Assembly (NCBI RefSeq): GCF_037126285.1 | Contig: NZ_CP147012.1 | Location: 1,488,001-1,552,000, forward strand | Source: Bernardetia sp. MNP-M8 | Lineage (GTDB): Bacteria > Bacteroidota > Bacteroidia > Cytophagales > Bernardetiaceae | Direction: 5' to 3' | Length of the DNA: 64,000 bases | Part shown: positions 18,938 to 28,334 of the stretch, in pieces | Numbering within the stretch: the stretch's first letter is position 1 | How the letters are laid out: each line of letters opens with the position of its first letter | Program-made: the position numbers and the translations under genes | The notes under the pieces: generated by a model | The model's input: the letters and a program-made list of their open reading frames with translations, nothing else | Told to the model about the DNA's origin: nothing | Databases searched by the model: none

Positions 18938-19072
18938 AAATAATAATGTCTATAGATTGATTTTAATATTAGGTTAAGATAAAAAAAGTTTAAAAAATGA
19001 GTAATTTTACAATAAATTACTGCTTAAAATTTTCCTACCAAACGGATTTTGTTTATAGTTTGTTGTGAAAAT

Positions 19073-19609
19073 CTAAAATTTATTTTTCCACATCATAGAT
19101 TCTACTGGCTTTGTACTTCTTTCGTTGTATTTAGCTGAGTTTTTCTCATTATAAGGTCTTTCAATTTGTCCATCTACCTTGAAGTAAATAAGCTGACCAA
19201 TCGGCATTCCTGCATAAATCCGAACAGCTTGTGTCACCGAAATTTCTAATGTCCACGCATTACAAAAACCAACATCACCTTTTCCTGCCGTTGCATGAAT
19301 ATCAATTCCTAATCTACCTACACTAGATTTTCCTTCCAAAAAAGGAACATGAGCAAGTGTTTCGGTATATTCTTCTGTCATTCCCAAATAAAGCGTATTT
19401 GGTTGAAGCACAAAACCTTCATCTGGAATTTCAAAAGTTGTAATTTTATTGTGTGCCTTGGCATCCAAAACTTCATCTTGGTAGGTAGCCAAAAATTTAC
19501 CTAAATGTACATCATAAGAGTTTGTACCCAAACATTCTCTATCAAAAGGCTCAACTAAAATAGTTCCCTTTTCAATCTCGGTTAGTATTTCTTTGTCTGA
19601 TAAAATCAT
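19073..19609 (-). CDS. dcd: dCTP deaminase
   Basis: Dcd converts dCTP to dUTP (or, in bifunctional forms, to dUMP) for thymidylate synthesis. The 178-residue protein from ATG 19609 shows the trimeric dUTPase-like fold. Motifs include NSYDVHLG, FVLQPNTLYLGMTEEY, the active-site region EGKSSVGRLGIDIHATAG, and GFCNAWTLEI. A longer frame to 19660 would add 17 residues translated from an intergenic repeat (SFIIQHSQFTIQI), so the shorter start is preferred. It lies directly downstream of ribD on the same strand, separated only by the repeat. Confidence 0.93.
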   Translation of the reverse strand: MILSDKEILTEIEKGTILVEPFDRECLGTNSYDVHLGKFLATYQDEVLDAKAHNKITTFEIPDEGFVLQPNTLYLGMTEEYTETLAHVPFLEGKSSVGRLGIDIHATAGKGDVGFCNAWTLEISVTQAVRIYAGMPIGQLIYFKVDGQIERPYNEKNSAKYNERSTKPVESMMWKNKF

Positions 19610-19621
19610 AATTTGAATTGT

Positions 19622-19683
19622 GAATTGTGAATGTTGAATTATGAATGAATAGTTCATCATTCACAATTCAACATTCATAATTC
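19622..19683. repeat. Imperfect inverted repeat of the gaattgtgaatg type
   Basis: The left arm, about 19622-19649, and the right arm, about 19654-19683, pair with two or three mismatches. The unit gaattatgaatgttgaatt is a tandem or palindromic repeat type seen between genes in Cytophagales. Its right arm runs into ribD and supplies that gene's last codons and stop. Confidence 0.75.
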
Positions 19684-20774
19684 ATTATTGTATCTAGTTT
19701 GTTTTCTTCTATAAATTCTGTTTTAATAGGCGAAATAGAAATTTTTGGAGCTTCAAAGCCTTCATTAAAAAAGACATCTGTAGCTGTAAAACGACGGATT
19801 TCATCATAAAATCCATTTTCTATCAAGGAATGTAAAATTTTACTTCCCCCTTCTATAAAAACAGAATGAATATTTTTACGATGCAAATCTTCAAAGAGTG
19901 TTTGCCAAAAATTAGCTTGATCTAGTTCTTGGTTGAGTTCTATGAGTTCAGTTTGTAAAAATTTATCTACAAAAGTAGTCTTTTTTAAGTTATCATTATC
20001 AGAATAAGAATAAAAAATTGTAGGTTGCGAATCATCAAAAACAGAAAAGCTAGAATTCAGCTCATCAAAACCATTTCCTGCTAATATAATTCGTGTCGGA
20101 TTTTTACCTATCCATTCTCTTACATTTAGCTTTGGATTGTCTTGCAAAATGGTATTTTTTCCTACCAAAATTCCGTCTTCTTCACTTCTCCATTTATGCA
20201 CCAATTTCCTAGAAACAGCATTGCTAATCCATTTGGAAGTACCATCTTTTCTTGCAATAAATCCGTCTGCTGTTTGCGCCCACTTCAAAATAATATATGG
20301 ACGTTTTTTTATAAAAGCTGTCAGAAAACGTCTGTTTTGGTGTTTTGCTTCCTGCTCACACATTCCTATCACAACTTCAATTCCTGCATCTTTTAGTTTC
20401 TGAATTCCTCTTCCTGCATCGTTTTGAGCGACTAACGGGTTTGGGTCAAGTGTAGCAATGACTACTTTTTTGACATTTGCTTTAATGAGCGCATCAGCAC
20501 AAGGAGGCGTTTTTCCAAAATGACTACAAGGTTCTAAGGTAACATAAATAGTCGCTTTGGAAAGCAAATTATTTTTTAAACCCTCATCGCTTTCTGAAAT
20601 GCTATTGAGCGCATTTACTTCTGCGTGTGCTTCTCCGTATTTTTTGTGATAACCTTCTCCAATAATTCGGTTTTCGGCTACAATTACACAGCCTACTAAA
20701 GGATTTGGACTTACAGAACCTTTGCCTTTTTCGGCTAATTGTAAGGCACGTTGCATGTATAGTTGTTCGTTCAT
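19668..20774 (-). CDS. ribD: Bifunctional riboflavin deaminase/reductase RibD
   Basis: RibD carries out the second and third steps of riboflavin synthesis: deamination of the pyrimidine ring and reduction of the ribosyl side chain. The N-terminal cytidine-deaminase-like domain (about 1-145) has the zinc ligands in GEAHAEVNAL and TLEPCSHFGKTPPC. The C-terminal dihydrofolate-reductase-like domain (about 150-360) has ILKWAQTADGFI, SKWISNAVSR, GKNTILQDNPKLNVR and FIEGGSKIL. It has 368 residues, the usual length. The final residues MNYEC come from an adjoining palindromic repeat, so the native C terminus has probably been replaced. No other rib gene is nearby. Confidence 0.95.
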   Translation of the reverse strand: MNEQLYMQRALQLAEKGKGSVSPNPLVGCVIVAENRIIGEGYHKKYGEAHAEVNALNSISESDEGLKNNLLSKATIYVTLEPCSHFGKTPPCADALIKANVKKVVIATLDPNPLVAQNDAGRGIQKLKDAGIEVVIGMCEQEAKHQNRRFLTAFIKKRPYIILKWAQTADGFIARKDGTSKWISNAVSRKLVHKWRSEEDGILVGKNTILQDNPKLNVREWIGKNPTRIILAGNGFDELNSSFSVFDDSQPTIFYSYSDNDNLKKTTFVDKFLQTELIELNQELDQANFWQTLFEDLHRKNIHSVFIEGGSKILHSLIENGFYDEIRRFTATDVFFNEGFEAPKISISPIKTEFIEENKLDTIMNYEC

Positions 20775-20793
20775 TTTTTCTTGATTTTGTTTT

Positions 20794-20826
20794 AACGAAC
20801 GGTTCGCTTAGAGCGAACTGTTCGTT
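20794..20826. repeat. 15-bp inverted repeat between ribD and an upstream lipoprotein gene
   Basis: Arms aacgaacggttcgct (20794-20808) and its near-complement (20812-20826) pair with one mismatch around a 3-base loop. It lies 20 bases before the ribD ATG and 10 bases after the stop of the lipoprotein gene, and may act as an attenuator or terminator or may simply be a mobile palindrome. Confidence 0.8.
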
Positions 20827-20835
20827 TATGTTTTC

Positions 20836-22071
20836 TTATTCTTCACAATATAATTTTAAAGGAATAGAAATAAATTGTTGTCCGTTCCATTTTAATGTCA
20901 TTCTTGACATTATTTCGCCACTTCCCTCTTTATTTTTTCTCAACTCTCTCTGTTCGTTATAGTCTATCTTTTTTATATTTCCATAAAATCGTCTGTGATT
21001 AAATGTAATTTCATTTTTTGTAGAATCAAATGCAGGAACTACCCAAGCAAAATGAGGTGATTTTTGATAAATTCCAGTAGATTTTCCTTCAATACAATCT
21101 TTACAAAGTTGAATTTTATTATCTTCAATTTGATAGGCTTTTACTATAACATTTGTATCCTCCATTCCTCCTCCATCGTGGTCTGAAATTATAATATATA
21201 ATGATTTTTTATTTTTTTCTACTTGAAAAAGAGCTAAAGGAGCAGCAGATTCGCCATAAGAATCCTCATCGTCAAAAGTAAAACCTGATATTTCTTCTAT
21301 TATGGTTTTATCTTTCTGTTGATTTCTATAAGCAGCATAAGCAGTTGCACTTTTTGAATTAGAACCCCTTTGATAATAGATAGAATAGATGACAAATTTC
21401 TTATCAGCAGAAGCCAAATAATATAAGTCTTTTGCTACGTTAGGTAATCCATAATCAAAAAAAGTAGAATCTTTTATAGCTTTTTTTAATAGAACGTGTA
21501 TTTTTCCTATGGAATCTGCTTGTTCTTGTGAACTATTAGAAGGCAAGACTTTCATATACTTTATCAATTCATTTTCTATCTCTACTAAGTTTTTAGACGG
21601 ATTTTGAGGATTTGTAATAGAATCATTGTATGGAGAATAATAAGGAGGAAAATATCTTCCAAAATCAATCTTTGTAGTATCAATCATACTACTCAAAGCA
21701 GCTTTGTTTACTGATGAATCTTTTTGATATAAATTAGAAATGTATTTCATCACAGTATTTTCTCTACCACTCATTGATTCATTATTTGTGTAACTATGTA
21801 AATACCGAAAAATATAGACAAAATGCTCAACAGACTTTGGAGTTTGACAATTAGCAACCTGTACTTGAAAGCTTGACAAACTATCCTTTTCAGCCACCGA
21901 ATAAACCGTAGAAACATATATTTTTTCAAGCACATCAGTAGTTCGTTTTTTGGCTTCTTCATTTTTGATTTGAGAAAGCCATTGTTCTGGATTTACTGGC
22001 AATTTTTCTTCTTTTTGCTTACAAGCCATAAAAAGATTTAAAAATAGAAATAATAAAGCTAGATTTTTCAT
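20836..22071 (-). CDS. Large lipoprotein of unknown function
   Basis: From ATG 22071 the protein has 411 residues, with a lipoprotein signal (KNLALLFLFLNLFMACKQK; lipobox FMAC, modified Cys about residue 17). An in-frame start at 22158 would place 29 charged residues before the signal and is unlikely. The mature part has no domain that I recognise. It has a helical first half and a beta-rich second half with a KKSLYIIISDHDGGGMED stretch. The start lies close to the stop of the upstream Omp85-like gene (32 bases), so the two may be transcribed together. Location is the envelope, outer or inner membrane leaflet. Confidence 0.75.
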   Translation of the reverse strand: MKNLALLFLFLNLFMACKQKEEKLPVNPEQWLSQIKNEEAKKRTTDVLEKIYVSTVYSVAEKDSLSSFQVQVANCQTPKSVEHFVYIFRYLHSYTNNESMSGRENTVMKYISNLYQKDSSVNKAALSSMIDTTKIDFGRYFPPYYSPYNDSITNPQNPSKNLVEIENELIKYMKVLPSNSSQEQADSIGKIHVLLKKAIKDSTFFDYGLPNVAKDLYYLASADKKFVIYSIYYQRGSNSKSATAYAAYRNQQKDKTIIEEISGFTFDDEDSYGESAAPLALFQVEKNKKSLYIIISDHDGGGMEDTNVIVKAYQIEDNKIQLCKDCIEGKSTGIYQKSPHFAWVVPAFDSTKNEITFNHRRFYGNIKKIDYNEQRELRKNKEGSGEIMSRMTLKWNGQQFISIPLKLYCEE

Positions 22072-22102
22072 TGAGCGTCTATGATTATTTTCCAAAATTA
22101 GC

Positions 22103-23311
22103 TCAAAATGCTTCTGCAATTCCGAAGTAAAAATTAATTTTTTCGCCCTTTGCGACATCGAAACGAAGGTTAAGATTTTCAGATTTTACAATTCTCAAAC
22201 GCAACCCTGCACCATAGCCTACTTTTATATCACTAAAACGCAAATCAGAAATTTGATGATATACTTCGCCAGCTCCAGCAAAAACAACCATTCCGATAGG
22301 TGCAAAAACAGGAAAACGATATTCAGCTTGTGCAGCCAACATATTATTTTCTAAAAAACGTCCTTTATAGTATCCACGCATTAGTTCGCTTCCACCAAGC
22401 GCAGCGAGTTCTCCCAAAGGCGCACGACCATCACTAAAATAACCATACGCTTGCAAAGCCAAAACATCATCACGCTTAGATAATTTAAAATACTGACGCA
22501 AATCTACTTTAGTCAAATCAAAAGGAACTCCACCTACTTTTTTTCCATAAAAAGCATGTCTAAATTCATACAAAGAGCCACTAAAGGCATTCAAAACGTT
22601 ATCTCTATCATCATACGTAGCTGCCAATTCTAGCCCTGCTGAAATAGCACCATCAAAACCTAGTGGTTTATCCCTTTCTAATAACCCATCTTTTTCATAT
22701 TCCATATTCCAGATATTATTGTAGCGAATGCCTCCTCCTAGAAAAAATTTTCCTACAATTCGCCTTAAAAGTAAAGGTTCGAAAAGGATATTTTGATACT
22801 CAAAAAGTTCTTCATCTTTGCTAGAAGTGTTGTTTCCAATTCCATAATATTGTTGTGGAAATTTAGAATAACCAATATTTCCTTTGAGCATCCAGTTTTC
22901 GTGATTGAAAAAAATAGTGTAGCCAGAGGAGATAACTACTTGCTTTCGAAGTGTATAAAGTGCCGAAATAGGCATGTTTGAAGTACGAGTGTCTTGAGTA
23001 GCATGTTTGAATTTGAAAAGCCATTTTGCGCCTATTCCAAATCCCCAACTTGTTTCAGGCTTATAAGAAACCACTGGAGAAATAACAAATTTGCTACGAA
23101 AACGAGTAGAATCTTGCTGTCTATCAGCTTCATTTCTAAACTCTACATAATCAATTATTTTTTCAAAGAAAGTTTCTTGTTGGTCTTGATTTGAATCTAG
23201 TTTAGTAGAATCATTTTGATTTTCTGATTGATTTTGAGCGTGTAGTAAATTTTGAGTAAATAAAGTAGTCCAAAATAGAAATACAAAAACTATATAAGTA
23301 GTAGTATTCAT
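22103..23311 (-). CDS. Omp85/BamA-type outer-membrane barrel without POTRA domains
   Basis: A 402-residue protein. A signal peptide (cut after LLHAQ) is followed by a short charged linker and then a C-terminal barrel related to the bacterial surface antigen/Omp85 superfamily. Alternating aromatic strands are visible, with YEFRHAFYG, QAYGYFSDGRAPLGELAALGGSELMRGYYKGR (the RGY-type L6 signature of the superfamily) and a final barrel strand KINFYFGIAEAF ending in phenylalanine. There are no POTRA repeats, as in patatin-associated or standalone barrels. The substrate is unknown. A lipoprotein gene follows 32 bases on. Confidence 0.82.
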   Translation of the reverse strand: MNTTTYIVFVFLFWTTLFTQNLLHAQNQSENQNDSTKLDSNQDQQETFFEKIIDYVEFRNEADRQQDSTRFRSKFVISPVVSYKPETSWGFGIGAKWLFKFKHATQDTRTSNMPISALYTLRKQVVISSGYTIFFNHENWMLKGNIGYSKFPQQYYGIGNNTSSKDEELFEYQNILFEPLLLRRIVGKFFLGGGIRYNNIWNMEYEKDGLLERDKPLGFDGAISAGLELAATYDDRDNVLNAFSGSLYEFRHAFYGKKVGGVPFDLTKVDLRQYFKLSKRDDVLALQAYGYFSDGRAPLGELAALGGSELMRGYYKGRFLENNMLAAQAEYRFPVFAPIGMVVFAGAGEVYHQISDLRFSDIKVGYGAGLRLRIVKSENLNLRFDVAKGEKINFYFGIAEAF

Positions 23312-23469
23312 TAATAAAAATAGAATAATTGAAAGTGAAGGAAATAGAAGATAAAAAAATAGACTTATTAATAACTCTTTTTTGGTTTATTAAGAAGTCT
23401 TTTTATAGAACTGTATTTATGAGGTTTTTGTTAAGTATTGAAAGATAAAAGAGATTTGAAAATCGTAAT

Positions 23470-24111
23470 CTATCTACAATTTTTATGAAAATCTTCCATT
23501 TTCTGTTCTAAAATTTGATATAATTTTCTAAGATGCTTTACTTCTGAATCTTTCACATTATGGTTTTCTTTAAAAGATTGAATGTACTCTTCATTTTGAA
23601 TATTATCATCATCTAACCTAAGATACATATCAGAAAAGAACAAACCAGTCGAAGTAATCAAGACTCCACAATCTCCTAAAGATGCTTGTACTATATCGTA
23701 TTCTTGCAGAATTTGACACAATAACTCATAATCTCTTTTAGGTTTTTTATCAAATTTGGATGCTGATTTATGGTTTAATAAACTTCTATAAGCTGCAATT
23801 CTTATTACTGGACTAGGATAATTTAAAACTTTTTTTGCTTCTAATTGTGTCATGTTTTTTGAAAGCCAATCTATATTTTCATAAATAACTCCATACATAT
23901 CGTAAGGATATTTTTCTCCATAAAAGAAAGAACGCTTGTCAGTATCTGTTATCTTTTTTTGCACTTCTTCACTAATTCCATCGAAACTAAAAAGCCAAGT
24001 TTGGCGAAAAGAAGACAAACAAAATATTGAAATTGCAAAAAATAGAATAATCAATCCCTGCACAAATAAAACAGGAAGATTTGGAAAAACATAGAATCTG
24101 TTGCGCTTCAT
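23470..24111 (-). CDS. Hypothetical membrane-anchored protein
   Basis: A 213-residue protein with one N-terminal membrane helix (LPVLFVQGLIILFFAISIFCL) and a large helical soluble part. The stretch YPSPVIRIAAYRSLL resembles one HEAT-like helical repeat; no other repeat was found. Two cysteines occur (LLCQI and GDCGVL). I do not recognise the family. It lies alone between the Omp85 gene and ileS, all on the minus strand, with a terminator and a palindromic element on its upstream side. Confidence 0.6.
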   Translation of the reverse strand: MKRNRFYVFPNLPVLFVQGLIILFFAISIFCLSSFRQTWLFSFDGISEEVQKKITDTDKRSFFYGEKYPYDMYGVIYENIDWLSKNMTQLEAKKVLNYPSPVIRIAAYRSLLNHKSASKFDKKPKRDYELLCQILQEYDIVQASLGDCGVLITSTGLFFSDMYLRLDDDNIQNEEYIQSFKENHNVKDSEVKHLRKLYQILEQKMEDFHKNCR

Positions 24112-24196
24112 TGTAATAGATTGAAATTAAAGTGTTTTCTATCTTTATCAACCTGTTTTTTAATGGAAAGTAACATTATTATTTTCTCTTAAAACT

Positions 24197-24233
24197 ACAA
24201 AAGTTCCACCTCTTATAGAAATGGAACTTTTGT
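24197..24233 (-). terminator. Terminator-like hairpin downstream of ileS
   Basis: A perfect 12-bp stem (24197-24208 with 24222-24233). Its T run is best on the plus strand, but the only gene that could use it is ileS on the minus strand, 136 bases upstream of it. Confidence 0.55.
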
Positions 24234-24240
24234 TTTTATT

Positions 24241-24368
24241 TGTAGCGTATGCTTTAGCGTGCGAAAATGTACCCTGACCTTTAGGTTAGGAAAAAATAAA
24301 CAGATAGTTTTTTTGCCGAAAGCTAAAGCATTCGGTACAGGCATTCACACGCTAAAGCGTATGCTACA
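24241..24368. repeat. 128-bp palindromic element flush with the ileS stop
   Basis: The ends (24241-24273 and 24334-24368) form an imperfect terminal inverted repeat of about 33 bases beginning tgtagcgtatgctttagcgtg. Inside are two smaller hairpins (cctgacc/ggttagg near 24273-24290 and accgaatgctt/agctttcggt-like near 24315-24336). The last base of the element touches the ileS stop codon. A half copy of the left end lies at 55320-55356. It looks like a small non-coding mobile palindrome. Confidence 0.8.
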
Positions 24369-27300
24369 TTAGTTTAATTGATGCACACGCATAGCCAATT
24401 TAACAGTCGTTTCTTCAGTTTCTAATTCTACTGAATTATCAACTGAATCTAAAACTTCCATTTCTAAAGCCTGCGTTTCATCACAAATATATTTTTTGAA
24501 GTTGGATAAAGCACCGTTCAATAGGTCGCTTCCTTTCTCAACTTGCAATAAAATTTTGTCTTGAACATCCAAACCTTCGTCTTTTCGTAGGTTTTGAATA
24601 CGGTTTACTAAATCTCTAGCAACTCCTTCTTGACGCAATTCGTCAGTAAGGTTTACATCTAAAGCTACCGTAATTCCGTTTTCACTCATTACTACCCAAC
24701 CTGCAATATCTTCTGTTCCGATTTCTACATCGTCTGGAGTAAGTGGAATTACTTCGCCATCAAGATTTAAAGTAAACACGCCTGTTTGTTCTAAAGTAGC
24801 AATGTCTGCTTGTGTCATCTTCTTGACTAAACCAGCAATTTTTGGCATTGCTTTTCCATATTGTCCACCTAATTTTTTGAAATTCGGCTTGATTGTTTTA
24901 GTAAGTTTATCAGAATCTGGAGCTAAAAATTCTAATTCTTTTACATTTACTTCTGACAAAATCAGTTCTTGTACAGCTTTAATATGTTTTTGTGTAATTT
25001 CATCTACAACAGCAACCATCACTTTTTGTAACGGCTGACGAACTCTCATTTGATTTTTCTTTCTCAAGGCATGAACCATTGAGGAAATTTGTTGAGCCAA
25101 TTCCATTTGAGTTTCTAAATCTTTGTTGATTAATTTAGAATCAGAAATAGGAAATTCTGCCAAATGAACCGAAGTTATAGTATCTTTTTCGTCTGCTTTT
25201 TTCAAGTTACGATATACAAAATCAGAGTAAAAAGGTGCAATCGGAGAAGCAAGAAGTGCAATTGTTTCCAAACATGTATGAAGCGTTTGATAAGCTGCAA
25301 TTTTATCTTCTACCAATTCAGCTTTCCAAAAACGTTTTCTATTCAGACGAACGTACCAGTTTGAAAGGTCGCTAGTAACAAATTTTGACATCGCACGAGC
25401 TGCTTTTGTTGGCTCATATTCTGCAAAAGCTGCATCTACTTCGGCTATCAAAGAATGAAGTTTTGAGATAACCCAACGGTCACTTTCTGGACGTTTTGAG
25501 ATTGGAATAAGATTCTTTTCATCAAAATCAAAATCATCTAAATTAGCATACAACGAAAAGAACGAATAGGTATTTTGAAGTGTATTAAAGAATTTACGCT
25601 GAACCTCTGTAATTCCGTCTTTGCTAAACTTCAAACTATCCCAAGGATTCGAATTTTCAATCAAATACCAACGAGTTGGGTCTGCACCAAAATCAGCTAA
25701 TGTTTCAAATGGATCAACTACATTTCCTTTAGATTTAGACATTTTATTGCCTTTTTCATCCAAAACAAGTCCATTTGAAATTACATTTTTATACGCTACC
25801 GAATCAAAAAGCATTGTCGAAATGGCATGTAAAGTAAAGAACCAACCACGAGTTTGATCAACACCTTCTGCAATAAAATCAGCAGGATATGATTTGTTAA
25901 ATATCTCTTCTTGTTCAAATGGATAATGCCATTGTGCATAAGGCATAGCACCCGAATCAAACCAAACATCAATCAAATCAGCTTCTCTTACTAACTTTGT
26001 TTTGCCTTTTATAAGTGTAATATCATCTACATACGGACGGTGCAAATCAGCTTGATTTGCCATAAATTTCTCTAAGAAACCACGATTTTTCTTTACTTCT
26101 TCTATTGTAAGTACTTTCGAATTGTTTGCCTCTTGTATTTCTGCCATAAGATCTTTGATAGAACCAATACAAGTTTCTTCTGTTCCGTCTTCACTTCTCC
26201 AAATTGGAAGAGGTGTTCCCCAATAACGAGAGCGAGACAAGTTCCAATCGACTAAGTTTTCAAGCCAGTTTCCAAAACGCCCTTCGCCTGTACTTGCAGG
26301 TTTCCAGTTTATCGTTTTGTTTAGCTCTACCATTCTTTCTTTATAATCCGTCGTCTTGATAAACCAAGAATCTAATGGATAATATAAAATAGGTTTATCT
26401 GTACGCCAACAATGTGGATAATTATGTTCGTATTTTTCAGTTTTGAAAGCACGATTTGCATTTTTGAGCTTGACAGCGATACGCAAATCAACTGATTCAT
26501 AGCCCTCGGCACTTGTTACCTCATCAGGTTCGTATTCTGCTTTTACAGCCTCTCCAGCAAAATCAGTAACTTCTTTTACAAAACGTCCTCTTTTGTCCAC
26601 AAGTGGCATCGGATTTCCATTTTCATCAGCTACCAAAATAGCAGGAATATTAGCCAATTTGGCAACACGAGCATCATCAGCACCAAAAGTAGGTGAGATA
26701 TGAACGATTCCTGTTCCGTCTTCTGTGCTTACAAAATCTCCTAAAATTACTCTAAAAGCAGTTCCGTTTGTTTCGTCTGGTTTTACATACGGCATAAGCT
26801 GTTCGTACTCCAAACCTTCCAAACGTTCACCTTTACATTGTTCGATGATGGTATAAGGATGTTTTCCTGCGTGCTTTTCTTCATCAAAAATGGCGTGATC
26901 GACGTATTTTTTATCATCAAAAACACTTTTCAATAATGCTTTTGCTACATAAACATTGATTGGCTGTTTTGTATACTGATTGTGCGTTTCAACTTTTACG
27001 TATTCTATATTTTTTCCAACTGCCAAAGCAGAGTTTGAAGGGAGCGTCCAAGGTGTTGTTGTCCAAGCCAAAAGAAAATCATTTGAAGTTCCTTTTACTT
27101 TAAATTGCGCTATCATAGACAAATCTTTCACTTCACGATAACAACCTGGTTGATTGATTTCGTGTGAAGAAAGTCCTGTGCCAGCAGCAGGAGAATAGGG
27201 CTGAATGCTATATCCTTTATATAAAAGTCCTTTTTCGTGGAATTGCTTCAATAAATACCAAAGCGTTTCCATATAATTTTTATCGAAAGTAATATACGGA

Positions 27301-27737
27301 TTACCCAAATCTACCCAGTAACCCATTTTTGTCGTAATATCGTCCCAAAGTTCTTTGTAACGCATTACAGCTTCTCTACATTTTTGATTATAATCTTCAA
27401 TTGAAATACTTTTACCTATATCTTCTTTTGTAATTCCTAATTCTTTTTCTACTTGTAATTCAATAGGCAAACCGTGCGTATCCCACCCTCCTTTACGCTT
27501 TACTTGAAAGCCTTTCAAAGTTTGGTAACGACAAAAAATATCCTTAATAGTACGAGCCATAACGTGATGAATCCCTGGTTTTCCGTTGGCAGAAGGAGGA
27601 CCTTCATAGAACGTAAAAGTAGGTTTGCCCTCTCTATTTTGGACAGAAGCCTCAAAAATCTTGTTCTCTTTCCAAAAATGGAGAACATCTTTAGCTACGC
27701 CTGCGTAACTTATATTTTTTGGTTCGGTATATTTCAT
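24369..27737 (-). CDS. ileS: Isoleucyl-tRNA synthetase
   Basis: IleS charges tRNA-Ile and edits misactivated valine. The 1122-residue class I synthetase shows the first signature as HHVMA after PPSANGKPG (near residues 46-60), GGWDTHGLPIELQVEKELG, the editing domain (about 190-400), WFDSGAMPYAQWHYP, the KMSKS loop (GNKMSKSKGN), and the anticodon-binding C-terminal domain. Length and the GWDTHGLP type place it with the longer, eukaryote-like IleS clade common in Bacteroidota, not the 940-residue E. coli form. Members of that clade can be less sensitive to mupirocin; this is inference from the family. It is monocistronic. Confidence 0.97.
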   Translation of the reverse strand: MKYTEPKNISYAGVAKDVLHFWKENKIFEASVQNREGKPTFTFYEGPPSANGKPGIHHVMARTIKDIFCRYQTLKGFQVKRKGGWDTHGLPIELQVEKELGITKEDIGKSISIEDYNQKCREAVMRYKELWDDITTKMGYWVDLGNPYITFDKNYMETLWYLLKQFHEKGLLYKGYSIQPYSPAAGTGLSSHEINQPGCYREVKDLSMIAQFKVKGTSNDFLLAWTTTPWTLPSNSALAVGKNIEYVKVETHNQYTKQPINVYVAKALLKSVFDDKKYVDHAIFDEEKHAGKHPYTIIEQCKGERLEGLEYEQLMPYVKPDETNGTAFRVILGDFVSTEDGTGIVHISPTFGADDARVAKLANIPAILVADENGNPMPLVDKRGRFVKEVTDFAGEAVKAEYEPDEVTSAEGYESVDLRIAVKLKNANRAFKTEKYEHNYPHCWRTDKPILYYPLDSWFIKTTDYKERMVELNKTINWKPASTGEGRFGNWLENLVDWNLSRSRYWGTPLPIWRSEDGTEETCIGSIKDLMAEIQEANNSKVLTIEEVKKNRGFLEKFMANQADLHRPYVDDITLIKGKTKLVREADLIDVWFDSGAMPYAQWHYPFEQEEIFNKSYPADFIAEGVDQTRGWFFTLHAISTMLFDSVAYKNVISNGLVLDEKGNKMSKSKGNVVDPFETLADFGADPTRWYLIENSNPWDSLKFSKDGITEVQRKFFNTLQNTYSFFSLYANLDDFDFDEKNLIPISKRPESDRWVISKLHSLIAEVDAAFAEYEPTKAARAMSKFVTSDLSNWYVRLNRKRFWKAELVEDKIAAYQTLHTCLETIALLASPIAPFYSDFVYRNLKKADEKDTITSVHLAEFPISDSKLINKDLETQMELAQQISSMVHALRKKNQMRVRQPLQKVMVAVVDEITQKHIKAVQELILSEVNVKELEFLAPDSDKLTKTIKPNFKKLGGQYGKAMPKIAGLVKKMTQADIATLEQTGVFTLNLDGEVIPLTPDDVEIGTEDIAGWVVMSENGITVALDVNLTDELRQEGVARDLVNRIQNLRKDEGLDVQDKILLQVEKGSDLLNGALSNFKKYICDETQALEMEVLDSVDNSVELETEETTVKLAMRVHQLN

Positions 27738-27888
27738 TTTATATATATTATTCTAAGACCTTTTCAAGTCTTTTGATGGCTATTCAATTTCAATCAATCC
27801 ACAAAGGTAAGAAATTGTAAATTAAAAAGATAACGTGGTAGGAAGGGAATTTTATTATCTTGTAATTATAACTAAAATAACAAGTAAT

Positions 27889-28101
27889 ATGAAAAAGATT
27901 GCGATACTATATTTTATTGTATTTACACTGATTTGTTGTACCTCTAAAAGAAATAATGTAGAAGTTATAAAAGAAGTTCAAATTGATTCTTTGCTGTTGT
28001 TGGTATCCCCACCACTGACAATATTCCCCATATCCAATACTTTAATAATATCATTTCTTTACTCTTATAAAATGACTAAAATAAATAGAATTTTACTCTA
28101 A
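27889..28101 (+). pseudogene. Truncated lipoprotein gene fragment
   Basis: A lipoprotein signal, MKKIAILYFIVFTLICCTSKR, is followed by a short hydrophilic stretch. From about 27990 the frame reads into sequence resembling the gttgttggt-type intergenic palindrome, then low-complexity codons to a stop at 28101. The mature domain expected of a lipoprotein is missing, so this is most likely the 5' end of a gene broken by a repeat or deletion. An upstream GTG at 27835 is less likely to be the start. Confidence 0.4.
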
Positions 28102-28269
28102 AATAGTTGGCAATCAATAAAAAAGGTGGCTCTTCCGACTTTTTAGTGAAACATTGTGTGTTCAGTTCCTCAGAAGCGTTTCGTTCGTTTTTGAGAACGG
28201 TGTAACCCTCAGCGAAGCTAAAACGAACGCACACCCTTTTAAACCTTACCACAACTTGTATTAAGATAG

Positions 28270-28290
28270 TTCAGACTTCTAGTCTGAACA
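28270..28290. repeat. Short hairpin repeat gttcagact-tct-agtctgaac
   Basis: Perfect 9-bp arms and a 3-base loop. Another hairpin of the same general type (aacagtct-gga-agactgtt) lies at 28316-28334, and a third, degenerate, at 31114-31131. Confidence 0.75.
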
Positions 28291-28315
28291 TCAAAAACAG
28301 TATTTTATCAAATTC

Positions 28316-28334
28316 AACAGTCTGGAAGACTGTT
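28316..28334. repeat. Short hairpin repeat aacagtct-gga-agactgtt
   Basis: Perfect 8-bp arms and a 3-base loop, followed by ata. The third related copy at 31114-31131 (agact/agtct, followed by attata) lies between ccmC and ccmD. Confidence 0.7.
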
